Made by a program: the position numbers and the translations under genes. A DNA stretch of 64,000 bases, from NCBI RefSeq assembly GCF_007954585.1, contig NZ_CP042382.1:372001-436000 (forward strand), in the 5' to 3' direction. Positions 11,622-18,988 of this stretch are shown one piece after another; position 1 is the first letter of the stretch; each line of letters opens with the position of its first letter. This DNA comes from Pistricoccus aurantiacus (GTDB lineage Bacteria; Pseudomonadota; Gammaproteobacteria; Pseudomonadales; Halomonadaceae). Below the pieces are notes generated by a model. That model saw only the letters and a program-made list of their open reading frames with translations. It made no database searches and was not told where the DNA came from.

Positions 11622-12145
11622 TTGGGTTTCTTGCCCTCGATCAAAGCGTTCAGTCGCGCGCGCTCCTCCGCGGAGAGCGACTTGGCGGAAGATTGCCGGC
11701 GCAGGTGCAGGATCAGAAAGACCAGCATTGCCCCAAGCAGCACCAGCCCCGCGGGCAGCCCCCACAGCAGATAGGTGCGTCCTTCCAGACGCGGATTGTA
11801 GAGCACGTAGTCGCCGAAGCGATCCACCATGAAGTTCTGTATTTCGATATCGGAACGGTCATCGCGCAGCAGCGAAGCCACCCGCTCGCGCATGTCCTTG
11901 GCCACCGGCGAATTGGAATCATCGATGGCCTGGTTCTCGCACTTGGGGCAGCGCATGGAGGAGGTCAGCGATTCGTAGCGCTGCTGCAATACCGGGTCGT
12001 CGAAACTGTGCAGTTCAATAGCACCAAATACGCTGCCAGCACTCAATCCCAGAGCCGCCAGGAGCGAAACCCGCAAGAGGAAGATTCGCAAGAAGAAAGT
12101 GCGTGAGAAGAGGGCTCGTGAGAAAAGAGTGCCTGTCAGCGCCAT
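11618..12145 (-). CDS. ccmH: Cytochrome c maturation thiol-disulfide protein CcmH (short form)
   Basis: CcmH reduces and passes on the haem-binding cysteines of apocytochrome c in the periplasm. The 175-residue protein has the CcmH/CycL/NrfF redox motif RCPKCENQAIDDSNSPVA, the helical LRDDRSDIEIQNFMVDRFGDYVLYNP segment, and a C-terminal membrane helix (LLWGLPAGLVLLGAMLVFLIL). The CcmI portion is a separate gene here. Its N-terminal signal region is odd: five tandem 15-base units encode GTLFS, RALFS, RTFFL, RIFLL and RVSLL before the normal hydrophobic core. The start overlaps the ccmG end by 10 bases. An internal start after the repeat is possible. Confidence 0.92.
   Translation of the reverse strand: MALTGTLFSRALFSRTFFLRIFLLRVSLLAALGLSAGSVFGAIELHSFDDPVLQQRYESLTSSMRCPKCENQAIDDSNSPVAKDMRERVASLLRDDRSDIEIQNFMVDRFGDYVLYNPRLEGRTYLLWGLPAGLVLLGAMLVFLILHLRRQSSAKSLSAEERARLNALIEGKKPK
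12059..12133 (-). repeat. Five tandem 15-bp units in the ccmH signal-peptide coding region
   Basis: Reading on the minus strand, five consecutive 15-base units (for example GGCACTCTTTTCTCA, CGAGCCCTCTTCTCA, CGCACTTTCTTCTTG, CGAATCTTCCTCTTG) each encode a five-residue block of the form G/R-x-L/F-F/S-S/L. They keep the frame and extend a basic and hydrophobic signal peptide. The units are degenerate, so the expansion is not recent. Confidence 0.75.
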
Positions 12146-12663
12146 TTTTCCACCTTCGGCATGATGACTTTCTCCACGTCTTCCGGCGCGATGTAGCCGG
12201 TATGGTGATAACGAATGATGCCCTCCTTATCGACAAGGAAGGTTTCCGGCGCGCCGTATACCCCCAGTTCGAAGCCCAGATCACCCTCCGGATCGAACAC
12301 ATTGACTTCGAAGGGATCGCCGTACTGCTCGAGGAAGCTGCGTCCCAGCTCTCGAGTATCCTTGTAGTCGACGCCTACCAGGCGAACGCCTCGATCCTCT
12401 AGCTCCAGCAGCTGGGGCATTTCCTGCTTGCAGGTGGGGCACCACTCTCCCCAGACGTTGACCAGGGTCACCTCGCCCTGCAGCAGGGATTCGTCTACTC
12501 TGACCTCGGGATCTTTCAGAGTCGATAGCTCGAAAGCGGGAAACTCCTGAGCCAGCAAAGCGCTGTCCCGATCGCTGGGATTCATGGAGAGCCCCTTGTA
12601 AAGAAGCCCCGCCAGGATCAGGAAGACCACCAGAGGCAACAGCAGCAGCAGGCGACGCTTCAT
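12136..12663 (-). CDS. ccmG: Periplasmic thiol-disulfide oxidoreductase CcmG/DsbE
   Basis: CcmG is a membrane-anchored thioredoxin-fold reductant in cytochrome c maturation. The 175-residue protein has an N-terminal anchor (LLLLLPLVVFLILAGLLY) and the CcmG-specific active site WGEWCPTCKQEMP near residue 72. The acidic GVDYKDTRE segment and the cis-proline motif GVYGAPETFLVD follow, the usual CcmG landmarks. It overlaps ccmF upstream by ATGA and ccmH downstream by 10 bases. The periplasmic catalytic domain and length fit the family exactly. Confidence 0.95.
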   Translation of the reverse strand: MKRRLLLLLPLVVFLILAGLLYKGLSMNPSDRDSALLAQEFPAFELSTLKDPEVRVDESLLQGEVTLVNVWGEWCPTCKQEMPQLLELEDRGVRLVGVDYKDTRELGRSFLEQYGDPFEVNVFDPEGDLGFELGVYGAPETFLVDKEGIIRYHHTGYIAPEDVEKVIMPKVEKWR

Positions 12664-14678
12664 GCCTTGGCCTCCCTCAGGCTAGCCGCCGCGCCGGGTG
12701 CCGCTTCACTGGATGACACCGCATTCTCGCTGACGCGCCGGCTGCGATAGCGTTTATCCGCTACCGCCAATACTCCACCCGCGGCCATCAACAGCGCCCC
12801 CAGCCACAGCCAGCGCACGAAGGGCTTGGACTGGATGCGCACCGCCCAGGAGCCGTCGCCCAGATCCTCACCCATGGCCACGTAGAGATCCCGGAACAGC
12901 CCCGGGCGCAGGGCCACCTGGGTCATGGGCATGCGCCGGGCCAGGTAAAGCCGCTTTTCCGGGTTCATCACGAAACGCAGTCGGTCGTTACGACTGACTT
13001 CAATGGTAGCGACCTCGCTTAGATAGTTGGGACCGCGCACCTCGCGCAGGTCGGTCATGGTGTAGGTATCCCCGGCGACGCTCACACTTTCCCCGGGGGA
13101 GAGGCGCACGTTGCGCTCGACGTTGTAGTTGGACACCATCACCACTCCGACGATGGTCACCGCCAGGCCGACATGCCCCAGCACCATGCCCCAGTAAGAC
13201 AGCGACAGCCGCTTGAGCCCCGCGCCGACAGCGCTCGCATGGCGGGTCTTGTCGAACAGGTCGCGTACCAGCGGCAGCACGATCCACAGCGCCGTCACCA
13301 GCCCCAGGGATACCCATAGATTCCACTCGCCGCCGTAGAGAAGCGGCATCAGCAGCCCGATCACCAAGGCTGCCGCGGCGGCGATTCCCAGACGTTTGGC
13401 GAGCTCGCGTCCGGGCATCTGCTTCCAGCGAGCGACAGGCCCAAGTCCCATGAAAATGCACAGCAGCACCGTCAGCGGCACGAACAGGGCATTGAAGTAG
13501 GGAGGACCCACGCTGATCTTGCCCAGGTCCAGGGCGTCCAGCACCAGCGGATACAGCGTTCCCAGCAGCACGGTGACGGTCATGACCACCAGCAGGATAT
13601 TGTTGACCAGCAGCAGAGAGTCCCGGGACAGCCAGCCGAAACCGACCGCGTGACTGACTCGCGGCGCTCGTAGTGCGAACACCAGCAGCGACAGCCCCAC
13701 GGTGATACCCAGCAGCACCAGGATGAAAAGTCCGCGGGACGGGTCGTTGGCAAAGGCGTGCACGGAAGTCAGTACGCCGGAACGCACCAGGAAAGTGCCC
13801 AGCAGCGACAGGGAGAAAGTGATGATCGCCAGCAGCACGGTCCAGCTCTTGAAGGAGCCGCGCTTTTCCGTGACCGCCAGGGAATGAATCAGCGCCGTGC
13901 CGGAAAGCCAGGGCAGGAGCGAGGCGTTTTCCACCGGATCCCAGAACCACCAGCCACCCCAGCCCAGCTCGTAGTAGGCCCACCAGCTACCTAGGGCGAT
14001 ACCCACGGTGAGAAAGGCCCAGGCCACGTTGGTCCAAGGCCGCGCCCAGCGGGTCCAGGCGGCGTCGAGACGCCCGCCGAGCAGCGCGGCAATGGCGAAG
14101 GCGAAGACCACGGAAAAGCCCACGTAGCCCATGTAGAGCATCGGGGGATGAATGACCAGACCGAAGTCCTGCAGCAGCGGATTGAGATCCGCGCCGTCCT
14201 GGGGCACGCCGGGCAGAGTTCGCGCAAAGGGATTGGAGGTCAGCAGCACGAAGGCCAGGAATCCGGTGCTGACCAGCCCCATGATGCCAAGCACCCGGGC
14301 CATCATGTCCCTGGGCAGATTGCCGGAGAATCGACTTACCGCGAAGCCCCAGGTGCCGAGCATCAGGCTCCATAGCAGTACCGAGCCTTCATGATTGCCC
14401 CATACGGCGCTGAACTTGTAGTACCAGGGCAGCATGGAGTTGGAGTTGTCCGCCACCACCACGACGCTGAAGTCGTCGAGCATGAAGCTCGCAGTGAGGC
14501 TTAAGTAGGCCAGCACCAGAAACAGGAACTGAGCGCTGGCCATGGGTTTGGCGTAGGCCATCCATAAAGGACGACGGGTGGCGGCGCCGGCCAGGGGAAT
14601 CACCGCTTGCACTGCGGCGATCAGCAGCGCAAGCACCAGGGCGAAATGGCCGAATTCGGGTAGTATCTTGGTCAGCAT
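12660..14678 (-). CDS. ccmF: Haem lyase subunit CcmF
   Basis: CcmF is the large integral membrane subunit that attaches haem from CcmE to apocytochrome c. The 672-residue protein has about 15 predicted membrane segments and the WWD haem-handling motif WGGWWFWDPVENASLLPWL. The conserved HPPMLYMGYVGF and KRGSFKSWTVLLAIITFSLSLLGTFLVRSG blocks are also present. The C-terminal periplasmic part (YNVERNVRLSPGESVSVAGDTYTM) is present, so the protein is complete. It sits between ccmE (24 bases upstream) and ccmG (ATGA overlap), in a single ccm transcription unit. Confidence 0.97.
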   Translation of the reverse strand: MLTKILPEFGHFALVLALLIAAVQAVIPLAGAATRRPLWMAYAKPMASAQFLFLVLAYLSLTASFMLDDFSVVVVADNSNSMLPWYYKFSAVWGNHEGSVLLWSLMLGTWGFAVSRFSGNLPRDMMARVLGIMGLVSTGFLAFVLLTSNPFARTLPGVPQDGADLNPLLQDFGLVIHPPMLYMGYVGFSVVFAFAIAALLGGRLDAAWTRWARPWTNVAWAFLTVGIALGSWWAYYELGWGGWWFWDPVENASLLPWLSGTALIHSLAVTEKRGSFKSWTVLLAIITFSLSLLGTFLVRSGVLTSVHAFANDPSRGLFILVLLGITVGLSLLVFALRAPRVSHAVGFGWLSRDSLLLVNNILLVVMTVTVLLGTLYPLVLDALDLGKISVGPPYFNALFVPLTVLLCIFMGLGPVARWKQMPGRELAKRLGIAAAAALVIGLLMPLLYGGEWNLWVSLGLVTALWIVLPLVRDLFDKTRHASAVGAGLKRLSLSYWGMVLGHVGLAVTIVGVVMVSNYNVERNVRLSPGESVSVAGDTYTMTDLREVRGPNYLSEVATIEVSRNDRLRFVMNPEKRLYLARRMPMTQVALRPGLFRDLYVAMGEDLGDGSWAVRIQSKPFVRWLWLGALLMAAGGVLAVADKRYRSRRVSENAVSSSEAAPGAAASLREAKA

Positions 14679-14702
14679 CTATGCCCCCGCTTATGACTTG
14701 TG

Positions 14703-15173
14703 CTAGTTACTGGCCTTGCTGCCTTGAACCTTGAAGTCTTCCGGCGCATAACCGGCATCCTTCAAGGCATCAGAGACTTCGCTGGGCATATAGTTCTCAT
14801 CGTGCTTGGCCAGCACGTCCGTGGCTTCCAGGTTGCCCGCTTCCGTCAGCCGGCCCACCACCACCACGCCCTGCCCCTCCCGGAACAGGTCCGGCAGGAT
14901 GCCGCTATAATGCACCGGCAGTTCTTCCACGTAGTCGGTAATCACGAATTCCACGTCCAGACTTTCCGGGTTACGGGCGACGCTGCCTTCCTTGACCATG
15001 CCGCCGGCACGAATGCTGCGATCCAGAGGTGCCTCTCCCGCCGCCACCTGAATCGGGCTGAAGAACAGGTTGATATTGCTGCGCAGGGCATAGAGGGTCA
15101 GACCCACCGCGATGGCGGCCAGGCTGACCAGCCCCAGGATCACAAAAAGTCGTTGCTTGCGTTTTGGATTCAT
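14703..15173 (-). CDS. ccmE: Haem chaperone CcmE
   Basis: CcmE covalently binds haem in the periplasm and carries it to CcmF. The 156-residue protein has an N-terminal signal anchor ([23 protein letters not shown]), an OB-fold beta domain ([27 protein letters not shown] ...), and the haem-binding motif [10 protein letters not shown]. The histidine of that motif is the covalent attachment residue and the tyrosine an axial ligand in the family. The start overlaps the ccmD end by four bases. The C-terminal tail is variable, as usual. Confidence 0.96.
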   Translation of the reverse strand: MNPKRKQRLFVILGLVSLAAIAVGLTLYALRSNINLFFSPIQVAAGEAPLDRSIRAGGMVKEGSVARNPESLDVEFVITDYVEELPVHYSGILPDLFREGQGVVVVGRLTEAGNLEATDVLAKHDENYMPSEVSDALKDAGYAPEDFKVQGSKASN

Positions 15174-15370
15174 TGCTCGTCGTTCCTCCCGACGTGTCGC
15201 GCGTCTCGACGCTCTCGGCGCTCGAGTTCACGCAGCAGGTGGCGCCGTTCCTGACGGGCCAGAAGCACGCTGCCCAGCAGCAGCGCGGCGGTTATTCCCC
15301 AGGCGGACCACACGTAGGGCGCATGTCCTCCCATGTGCAAGAAAGCGGCGAAGGAGTCGAAGGCCATCAT
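15170..15370 (-). CDS. ccmD: Cytochrome c maturation small membrane protein CcmD
   Basis: CcmD is a small membrane protein that helps release holo-CcmE from the CcmABC complex. The 66-residue product, [20 protein letters not shown], has the typical opening (F-x-x-F-x-x-M-G-G-x-x-x-Y-V-W). One membrane helix ([18 protein letters not shown]) and a strongly basic cytoplasmic tail ([18 protein letters not shown]) follow. The start overlaps the ccmC stop by ATGA, and a second ATG three bases on is equally possible. A longer reading to 15571 lies inside ccmC and is not used. Confidence 0.9.
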   Translation of the reverse strand: MMAFDSFAAFLHMGGHAPYVWSAWGITAALLLGSVLLARQERRHLLRELERRERRDARHVGRNDEQ

Positions 15371-16107
15371 CGCGCTCCTCTCGTCAGTTCCCGCACCCAG
15401 TGCTTGGTGGACTCCCGTCGCAGGATTTCGCTGCGGGTACGCATCAAGGTCAGAGCGACGAAGAAGCAGTAGAAGCCCAGCACCATGATGACCAGCGGCC
15501 ACCACATGTCCGCCGGCATCGCCGGGCGCGAAGTGATGGTAAAGGAAGCGGGCTGATGCAGGGTATACCACCAGTCCACGGAATACTTGATGATCGGAAT
15601 ATTGATGACGCCGACCATGGCCAGCACCGACGCTGCCCGGGAACCGCTATCCCGGCTGGCAAAGGCGCCGCGCAGGGCGATCACCCCGGCGTACAGGAAC
15701 AGCAGGATCAGCATCGACGTCAGCCGGGCATCCCAGATCCACCAGGTCCCCCAGGTGGGCATGCCCCAGACGGCGCCGGAAAACAGCGCCACGAAGGTCA
15801 TGGCGGCACCGATCGGTGCCATCACCTTCGCCGCCATGTCGGCGATCTTGATCTTCCAAACCATGAAGATGACCGCGGCAATCGCCATGGAAATGAAGAT
15901 CGACTGGGCGAGAAAGGCCGCGGGCACGTGCACATAGATGATGCGAAAACTGTTGCCCTGCTGGTAGTCCGCCGGCGCGTAGGCCAACCCCCAGACGCTA
16001 CCCGATACGATCAACAGCACCGCCAGCGCCCAGAACCAGGGCTGCAGTCTGGCGCTGATGGCATAGAACCATTTGGGAGATCCGAGTTTGTGAAAAAAGG
16101 TCCACAT
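15367..16107 (-). CDS. ccmC: Haem exporter/handling protein CcmC
   Basis: CcmC is a six-helix membrane protein that places haem on CcmE. The 246-residue protein shows the WWD-family motif WGTWWIWDARLTSMLILLFLY. It has the periplasmic histidines typical of haem ligands (IIYVHVPAAFL near residue 60 and VDWWYTLHQPAS near 185). It starts the ccmCDEFGHI run. Unlike the tightly packed genes that follow, it is separated from ccmB by 153 bases. That gap contains short poly-A/T palindromic stretches near 16141-16168 but no clear terminator. Confidence 0.96.
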   Translation of the reverse strand: MWTFFHKLGSPKWFYAISARLQPWFWALAVLLIVSGSVWGLAYAPADYQQGNSFRIIYVHVPAAFLAQSIFISMAIAAVIFMVWKIKIADMAAKVMAPIGAAMTFVALFSGAVWGMPTWGTWWIWDARLTSMLILLFLYAGVIALRGAFASRDSGSRAASVLAMVGVINIPIIKYSVDWWYTLHQPASFTITSRPAMPADMWWPLVIMVLGFYCFFVALTLMRTRSEILRRESTKHWVRELTRGAR

Positions 16108-16260
16108 AGACGCTTTCGCCCATAACGTGTTTCAAAACCGTATTTAAAAAAGCCTGCTTTTAAAAAGCGGTGCCTGGACGCTCAAACGTCGAGTCGCCCG
16201 CCGCTGCCATTCGTGCTTTAGCTATTCTCGTCTACTGGCGATCAAGGTCGTTGACGTGGA

Positions 16261-16986
16261 TCAACCATTGATGCTGATTCGCAGCGATGCGGCGATGGCC
16301 CAGGGCGCCAGCATCAGCGCCAAGGACAGCAGGGCGCCGAGTATGGCCAGATGAGCCCCTGCTCCGTCGCCCAATAACGTTGCTTGCACGGCTCCGGCGC
16401 CGAAGATCAGCACCGGGATATAAAGCGGCAGTACCAGCAGCGATAATAACACGCCGCCGCGGCTCAGCCCCACGGTCAGGGCCGCGCCGATCGCCCCGAT
16501 CAGGCTCAGGCTGGCGGTACCCAGCACAAGCGATAGCGACAGAACGGCGAACCCCTGAACCGGAAGCCCCAGCATCAGTCCCAGCAGCGGCGCCATCAAC
16601 GCCAGCGGCAGCCCGGTCATCAGCCAGTGCACCGCCACCTTGGCCAGCACCAGCGCCGCCAATGGCTGGGGCGCCAGCAGCAGTTGCTCAAGACAGCCAT
16701 CTTCCAGATCGATCCGAAAAAGCGAATCCAGTGAAAGCAGCGTCGCCAGCAGCGCCGCGACCCATAAAAGTCCCGGGGCGATAGTCGCCAACTGCCGGCT
16801 TTCCGGCGAAATCCCCAAGGGGAACAGGGTGATGACCAGGGCGAAAAATACCAGCGGATTCATCAGGTCGCTGCGCCGACGCAGCAGCAAGGTCGCGTCC
16901 CGCCGGAAGGTCGCAAGCCATGCGACCCCGAGACCGCCACGAGGTTCATCGAAGGTCTTGAGCATCCGGCTATTCGTGATGGACAT
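16261..16986 (-). CDS. ccmB: Haem exporter permease CcmB
   Basis: CcmB is the membrane permease of the CcmAB ABC module that drives release of holo-CcmE. The protein is 241 residues from MSITNSRMLKTFDE, with about six membrane helices. It has the CcmB hallmark RRRSDLMNPLVFFALVITLFPLGISPE at its N-terminus and FRIDLEDGCLEQLLLAPQPL in the first cytoplasmic region. The start at 16986 follows a GGGGAA ribosome site and overlaps the ccmA end by 17 bases. A second ATG at 16965, just beyond the ccmA stop, is possible. Identification is secure. Confidence 0.94.
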   Translation of the reverse strand: MSITNSRMLKTFDEPRGGLGVAWLATFRRDATLLLRRRSDLMNPLVFFALVITLFPLGISPESRQLATIAPGLLWVAALLATLLSLDSLFRIDLEDGCLEQLLLAPQPLAALVLAKVAVHWLMTGLPLALMAPLLGLMLGLPVQGFAVLSLSLVLGTASLSLIGAIGAALTVGLSRGGVLLSLLVLPLYIPVLIFGAGAVQATLLGDGAGAHLAILGALLSLALMLAPWAIAASLRISING

Positions 16987-17626
16987 GACGTTCCCCGGAG
17001 GCGCCGGGCCCCAGCGCAATAGACTTGATTCTTCCCAAGGGTGCCAGATCGTGATGGGTGGTCAACAGCACGCTGCCGCCGCGCTTGACCTGGGCCAGCA
17101 GCCGCTGCTCCAGAGCAGCGACCCCGTGACGGTCGATGGCGGTGAAGGGCTCGTCCAGCACCCACAGCGGACGCTCGATCAGCGCCAGCCGCGCCAGGGC
17201 GATACGCCGCTGCTGGCCTGCGGAGAGCTGCGCCGCGGGGACGTCCTCGAAGCCCGCCAGGCCGACCTCTTCCAACACCTTGAAACGCCGGGCCTCACTG
17301 CTTTTTTCCCCTACCAGCGCTTGGTACCAGGCGAGGTTCTCCAGAGCGGTCAAACCGGCCTTGACCCCGGGGGTGTGGCCCATGTAAAGAAGGTTGGCGA
17401 GAAACAGCCCCCGAGCTCGACGCATCGGCTGTTCGTTCCAGAAAATCTCGCCCTCGTAATCTCCCAGTTGACCGCAAAGAATCTTCAGAAGCGTGGTCTT
17501 GCCGCTGCCGTTCGGTCCTTCGACACGCACCAGATCGCCGCTTCCGACATTCAGATCGAGACCTTCGAACAGGTACCGTCCGTCGCGCTCGCAACTCAAG
17601 TTTCGTGCTGTCAGGCGGAAGCTCAC
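16970..17626 (-). CDS. ccmA: Haem exporter ATP-binding protein CcmA
   Basis: CcmA is the ABC ATPase of the CcmAB complex. The 218-residue protein has Walker A GPNGSGKTTLLKILCG (residues 38-53), signature QLSAGQQRRIALARL, Walker B LWVLDEPFTAID, and the H-loop LLTTHHDLA. The N-terminal ARNLSCERDGRYLFEGLDL strand pattern is typical of the family. It is the first gene of the ccm cluster. The 250 bases upstream separate it from the divergent lexA-like gene and hold both promoters. Confidence 0.96.
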   Translation of the reverse strand: MSFRLTARNLSCERDGRYLFEGLDLNVGSGDLVRVEGPNGSGKTTLLKILCGQLGDYEGEIFWNEQPMRRARGLFLANLLYMGHTPGVKAGLTALENLAWYQALVGEKSSEARRFKVLEEVGLAGFEDVPAAQLSAGQQRRIALARLALIERPLWVLDEPFTAIDRHGVAALEQRLLAQVKRGGSVLLTTHHDLAPLGRIKSIALGPGASGERHVHHE

Positions 17627-17767
17627 GATAGGGCCTAGTCTCCTGGGGGATCTTGATCCGCCGGCACTCTACACGGAAAGCCCTGTCACCGCCAGTTCCG
17701 CGGCGCGGCGCCGGGTCGCAGCGAAACAGTACCGCCATCGCCGGGCGAACGCTGTTGATAAATCTGC

Positions 17768-17795
17768 TTGTCAGGCGATGCCGCTTTGCTATGAT
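17768..17795 (+). promoter_or_regulatory. Sigma-70-type promoter of the orphan LexA-like gene
   Basis: A -35 element TTGTCA (17768-17773) and a -10 element TATGAT (17790-17795) are separated by 16 bases. The predicted start of transcription would be near 17802, just before the SOS box. This places the box immediately downstream of the start, where LexA binding would block initiation or clearance. Confidence 0.6.
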
Positions 17796-17805
17796 GATTC
17801 AAGAG

Positions 17806-17825
17806 TACTGTAGAAAAATACAGCA
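17806..17825 (+). promoter_or_regulatory. LexA-binding SOS box
   Basis: The sequence TACTGTAGAAAAATACAGCA carries the gammaproteobacterial LexA core CTGT-N8-ACAG exactly, with AT-rich middle bases. It sits 52 bases before the start of the LexA/UmuD-like gene and next to its predicted promoter. DNA-damage control of this gene and of the coupled yigZ is the natural inference. Confidence 0.8.
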
Positions 17826-17854
17826 TTCATCAAATAATGCGATAATGAATGCTG
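17821..17854. repeat. 10-bp perfect inverted repeat in the leader
   Basis: CAGCATTCAT (17821-17830) and ATGAATGCTG (17845-17854) are perfect inverted copies separated by 14 bases. The left arm overlaps the right half of the SOS box. It may be a second operator, or a hairpin in the mRNA leader that only forms when transcription starts at the upstream promoter. Confidence 0.6.
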
Positions 17855-17876
17855 AAACAAGTCAGGGGAAACACTC

Positions 17877-18347
17877 ATGCTGAATGCCGCACCGCACTAT
17901 CTCCAGCGTCTTCCCAACCTGCCCATGGCCCAGGCCTGGCGGACCATCGCTCCAGAAGCACTGATCGAAGTGCCGTTATTGGGCCAGGTCTCCGCCGGCC
18001 TGCCCATCGAGGCATGCCCGGGGACGGATTACATTCGAGCCCCGGCGCGCATGGTGCGGCGCAATACCTATGCGCTCCAGGTCTGCGGAGATTCGATGAT
18101 AGACTGCCAGATTCACGATGGAGACGTGATCATCATCGAGCGTCAGGAAAGCGCCGAGAACGGTGAAACCGCCGTGGTAATGATCAACGATCGGGAGGTC
18201 ACCTTGAAGAAGCTGTATATCGACAGAGACGGCGTGCGCCTGCAGCCGGCCAACGACGCCATGGCGCCCATCTATCTGAAAAATGCCGACGTGCGGGTGC
18301 TGGGACTGGTCATGGGCGTGGTTCGCCAGCCGGATCGCCTCAACTGA
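17877..18347 (+). CDS. LexA/UmuD-type S24 self-cleaving protein without DNA-binding domain
   Basis: The 156-residue protein is a peptidase S24 (LexA C-terminal) domain. It has a likely autocleavage dipeptide Ala-Gly in GQVSAGLPIEA (about residue 40), the catalytic serine in CGDSMIDCQIHDGD (about residue 72), and the catalytic lysine in REVTLKKLY (about 110). The first 35 residues are too short for the LexA winged helix-turn-helix, so it resembles UmuD in architecture but LexA in sequence. It is preceded by a promoter and an SOS box. No umuC follows; instead it overlaps yigZ by one base (TGATG). It could be a pol V accessory subunit acting with a distant umuC, a modulator of a repressor, or a decayed repressor. 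Confidence 0.85.
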   Translation: MLNAAPHYLQRLPNLPMAQAWRTIAPEALIEVPLLGQVSAGLPIEACPGTDYIRAPARMVRRNTYALQVCGDSMIDCQIHDGDVIIIERQESAENGETAVVMINDREVTLKKLYIDRDGVRLQPANDAMAPIYLKNADVRVLGLVMGVVRQPDRLN

Positions 18348-18988
18348 TGTCCTATCCGATTCCGGATCTGGCTAGCGGAACGGTGCATCACGCCGAGTTC
18401 GAGGTGGAAAAAAGCCGTTTTATCGCCTGGGTAGGACACACGCCCAGTCCCGAGCATTTCAGCACCCTGCTGGAGGCCGCCCGCCAGGCGCACCCCGGCG
18501 CCAGCCATCACTGCACCGCCTTTATCGCCGGCGCCCCGGGAGAACAGAACGCCATCGGCTTCTCCGACGACGGCGAACCCGGCGGCACCGCGGGGCGTCC
18601 TATGTTTCAGGTACTCGAAGGCGCCGGCCTGGGTCAACTGGGCTGCGTGGTGATCCGCTATTTCGGCGGCATCAAGCTGGGCACCGGCGGCCTGGCCCGC
18701 GCCTACTCGAAAGCCGTCAGCCTGGCCCTGGAAACCCTGCCGACCCGCACCTTTACTCCCCGCAAACCGCTAACGCTGAAACTCGACTTCGCTGGGGAAG
18801 CGGAGGCCAGAAGCTGGCTGGCCGGCCAGGATATTCCCATCGAGCAGGCGGACTACGGCGCGGATGGCGTCACTCTCACCGTGGGCTGGCCGGAAGACGA
18901 ACCCGTCGAACTCGGTGAACTGGAAAGCCGGCTCAAGGGCCGGCTCCAAATCCTTGCCTCAGCTCAAGGTTCTAGCCCAGGTATTTGA
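18347..18988 (+). CDS. yigZ: YigZ (IMPACT) family protein
   Basis: The 213-residue protein belongs to the YigZ/IMPACT family. It has the N-terminal domain motif [16 protein letters not shown], and then [33 protein letters not shown], and [25 protein letters not shown]-terminal DUF1949-type domain follows. Its role in bacteria is unsettled; ribosome-associated or proteolysis-related functions have been proposed for relatives. The start codon overlaps the stop of the SOS-controlled upstream gene, so this copy may be induced with it. The 3' end overlaps the end of convergent oadB by 17 bases. Confidence 0.93.
   Translation: MSYPIPDLASGTVHHAEFEVEKSRFIAWVGHTPSPEHFSTLLEAARQAHPGASHHCTAFIAGAPGEQNAIGFSDDGEPGGTAGRPMFQVLEGAGLGQLGCVVIRYFGGIKLGTGGLARAYSKAVSLALETLPTRTFTPRKPLTLKLDFAGEAEARSWLAGQDIPIEQADYGADGVTLTVGWPEDEPVELGELESRLKGRLQILASAQGSSPGI

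Noticed and set aside
12059-12133. CRISPR-like repeat array
   Set aside because: The units are adjacent with no spacers, are in frame, and encode a signal peptide.
15371-15571. Long N-terminal extension of CcmD
   Set aside because: It is antisense-like overlap within ccmC in another frame; the ATGA-coupled start gives a normal 66-residue CcmD.
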